A stretch of 64,000 bases of DNA from Leucothrix pacifica (lineage in GTDB: Bacteria; Pseudomonadota; Gammaproteobacteria; Thiotrichales; Thiotrichaceae). Positions 63,341 through 64,000 of the stretch are shown here, in pieces (the stretch's first letter is position 1; each line of letters begins with the position of its first letter). The notes under the pieces are model-generated. The model did not search any database, was not told where the DNA came from, and was given only the letters and a program-made list of their open reading frames with translations. Position numbers and translations under genes: made by a program. The DNA is taken from positions 62,001 to 126,000 of the forward strand of contig NZ_QGKM01000004.1 of the NCBI RefSeq assembly GCF_003172875.1, in the 5' to 3' direction.

Positions 63341-64000
63341 ATGTCACAAACATCCCTGATCACCCAATTGATGCAAGTACTGCGTCATGCCCCGGACACC
63401 GCAAACCCGGATGATGTGACGTTACTGGAAACCCATATCTCATGGATTATCCTAACCGGCCGTATTGCCTATAAACTTAAAAAACCAGTCAATCTGGGCT
63501 TTCTCGACTTCACGACACTGGCTAACCGCAAGCACTTCTGCGAAGAAGAATTACGACTCAATGCACGACTCGCTGCAGACTTATATCTGGGTGTTGAAAC
63601 CATTACTGGCAACGCTCAGCAGCCAGTAATAAATGGCGAAGGCCCGGTGATTGATTACGCCATTCGCATGCGGCAATTCCCACAGTCAGCCCAATTGGAT
63701 AAGCGTTTGGAGCAACACTTACTGCTACCGGCTGACATGGAAGCATTAGGAGCTATGATCGCCCGCTTCCATCAACAACTACCACCTGCCGAAGCAAACA
63801 TTGATTACGGTAGTGTCGAACAGATCCATAGTGATGTTGGTGATAACCTAAGCGTCATCAAAGATTATTTTGAAGCAACTTCCAGCGACACACCTGATAA
63901 TCCTTCATTGGATGATCGGCAGACACTGACAGCCATTGAAGACTGGGTCAAAAAGCAAAACCAAGCACTTGATGACGTGTTTGCCCAACGCAAACAACGG
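63341..64000 (+). CDS. Phosphotransferase-like/ATPase family protein (COG2187 type), partial
   Basis: The first 220 codons are visible; the gene runs off the right edge. A strong CGGAGGT lies upstream. The N-terminus has THISWIILTGRIAYKLKKPV then NLGFLDFTTLANRKHFCEEE, the pattern of the bifunctional aminoglycoside-phosphotransferase-like/ATP-binding proteins. The P-loop half would lie outside the window. The substrate is unknown and a link to antibiotic resistance should not be assumed. Confidence 0.75.
   Translation, partial: MSQTSLITQLMQVLRHAPDTANPDDVTLLETHISWIILTGRIAYKLKKPVNLGFLDFTTLANRKHFCEEELRLNARLAADLYLGVETITGNAQQPVINGEGPVIDYAIRMRQFPQSAQLDKRLEQHLLLPADMEALGAMIARFHQQLPPAEANIDYGSVEQIHSDVGDNLSVIKDYFEATSSDTPDNPSLDDRQTLTAIEDWVKKQNQALDDVFAQRKQR

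Overview
This window looks like the chromosome of a gammaproteobacterium. Supporting signs are the guaB-guaA-tadA, purH, folD and xseA housekeeping genes, a lolC/E-lolD locus, a GlyGly-CTERM surface protein, TRAP and lactate metabolism genes, and a small SoxXA-binding-like protein. A Thiotrichales member such as Leucothrix or Thiothrix is a guess from gene flavour only. I saw no rRNA or tRNA genes.

Layout. 1-7.2 kb: a partial lipoprotein, a coiled-coil membrane protein, a DnaA-box cluster, a hexose-6-phosphate mutarotase and a TRAP transporter for 2-oxo acids or lactate (dctP-dctQ-dctM, with a terminator after dctP). 7.4-14 kb: comEC, a DUF2062 protein, two LolC/E permeases plus lolD, and a small secreted protein. 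14.2-31.2 kb: a complete type I-E CRISPR-Cas locus read on the minus strand. It runs cas3, then cas8e-cse2-cas7-cas5-cas6e-cas1-cas2, a leader, and an array of 130 repeats and 129 spacers. 31.5-43.2 kb: a DUF2384 (MbcA/ParS-like) pair, sdaA with a divergent LysR gene, an EamA transporter, tadA, guaA, guaB, a SoxK-like protein, xseA, a frameshifted ClbS/DfsB gene and an L-lactate dehydrogenase. 43.4-57.4 kb: an oxidase locus. It has a 2480-residue secreted fusion protein (galactose-oxidase-like, beta-propeller, di-haem, adhesive repeats), facing a minus-strand cluster of a MauG/CcpA-like di-haem protein, a YtkA-like lipoprotein and three genes related to copper amine oxidase. 57.5-64 kb: an MFS transporter, purH, an RDD-TIR fusion, an RDD protein, folD and a partial phosphotransferase/ATPase gene.

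The most interesting signal lies in the 344-bp gap between cas3 and cas8e. On the plus strand it holds a degenerate two-repeat mini-CRISPR: pseudo-repeat, exactly 32-nt pseudo-spacer, pseudo-repeat, preceded by an extended -10 promoter. The pseudo-spacer matches a minus-strand site about 80 bp away at 26 of 32 positions. The first 11 positions match perfectly and an AAG PAM flanks the site, which covers a promoter-like sequence for the cas8e operon. This is the architecture of a Cas-regulating, crRNA-like RNA (CreR/CreA type) that would guide Cascade to repress its own operon. A 39-codon ORF for a small hydrophobic peptide lies between this site and cas8e and overlaps the cas8e start. It could be a leader peptide or a CreT-like toxin under the same control.
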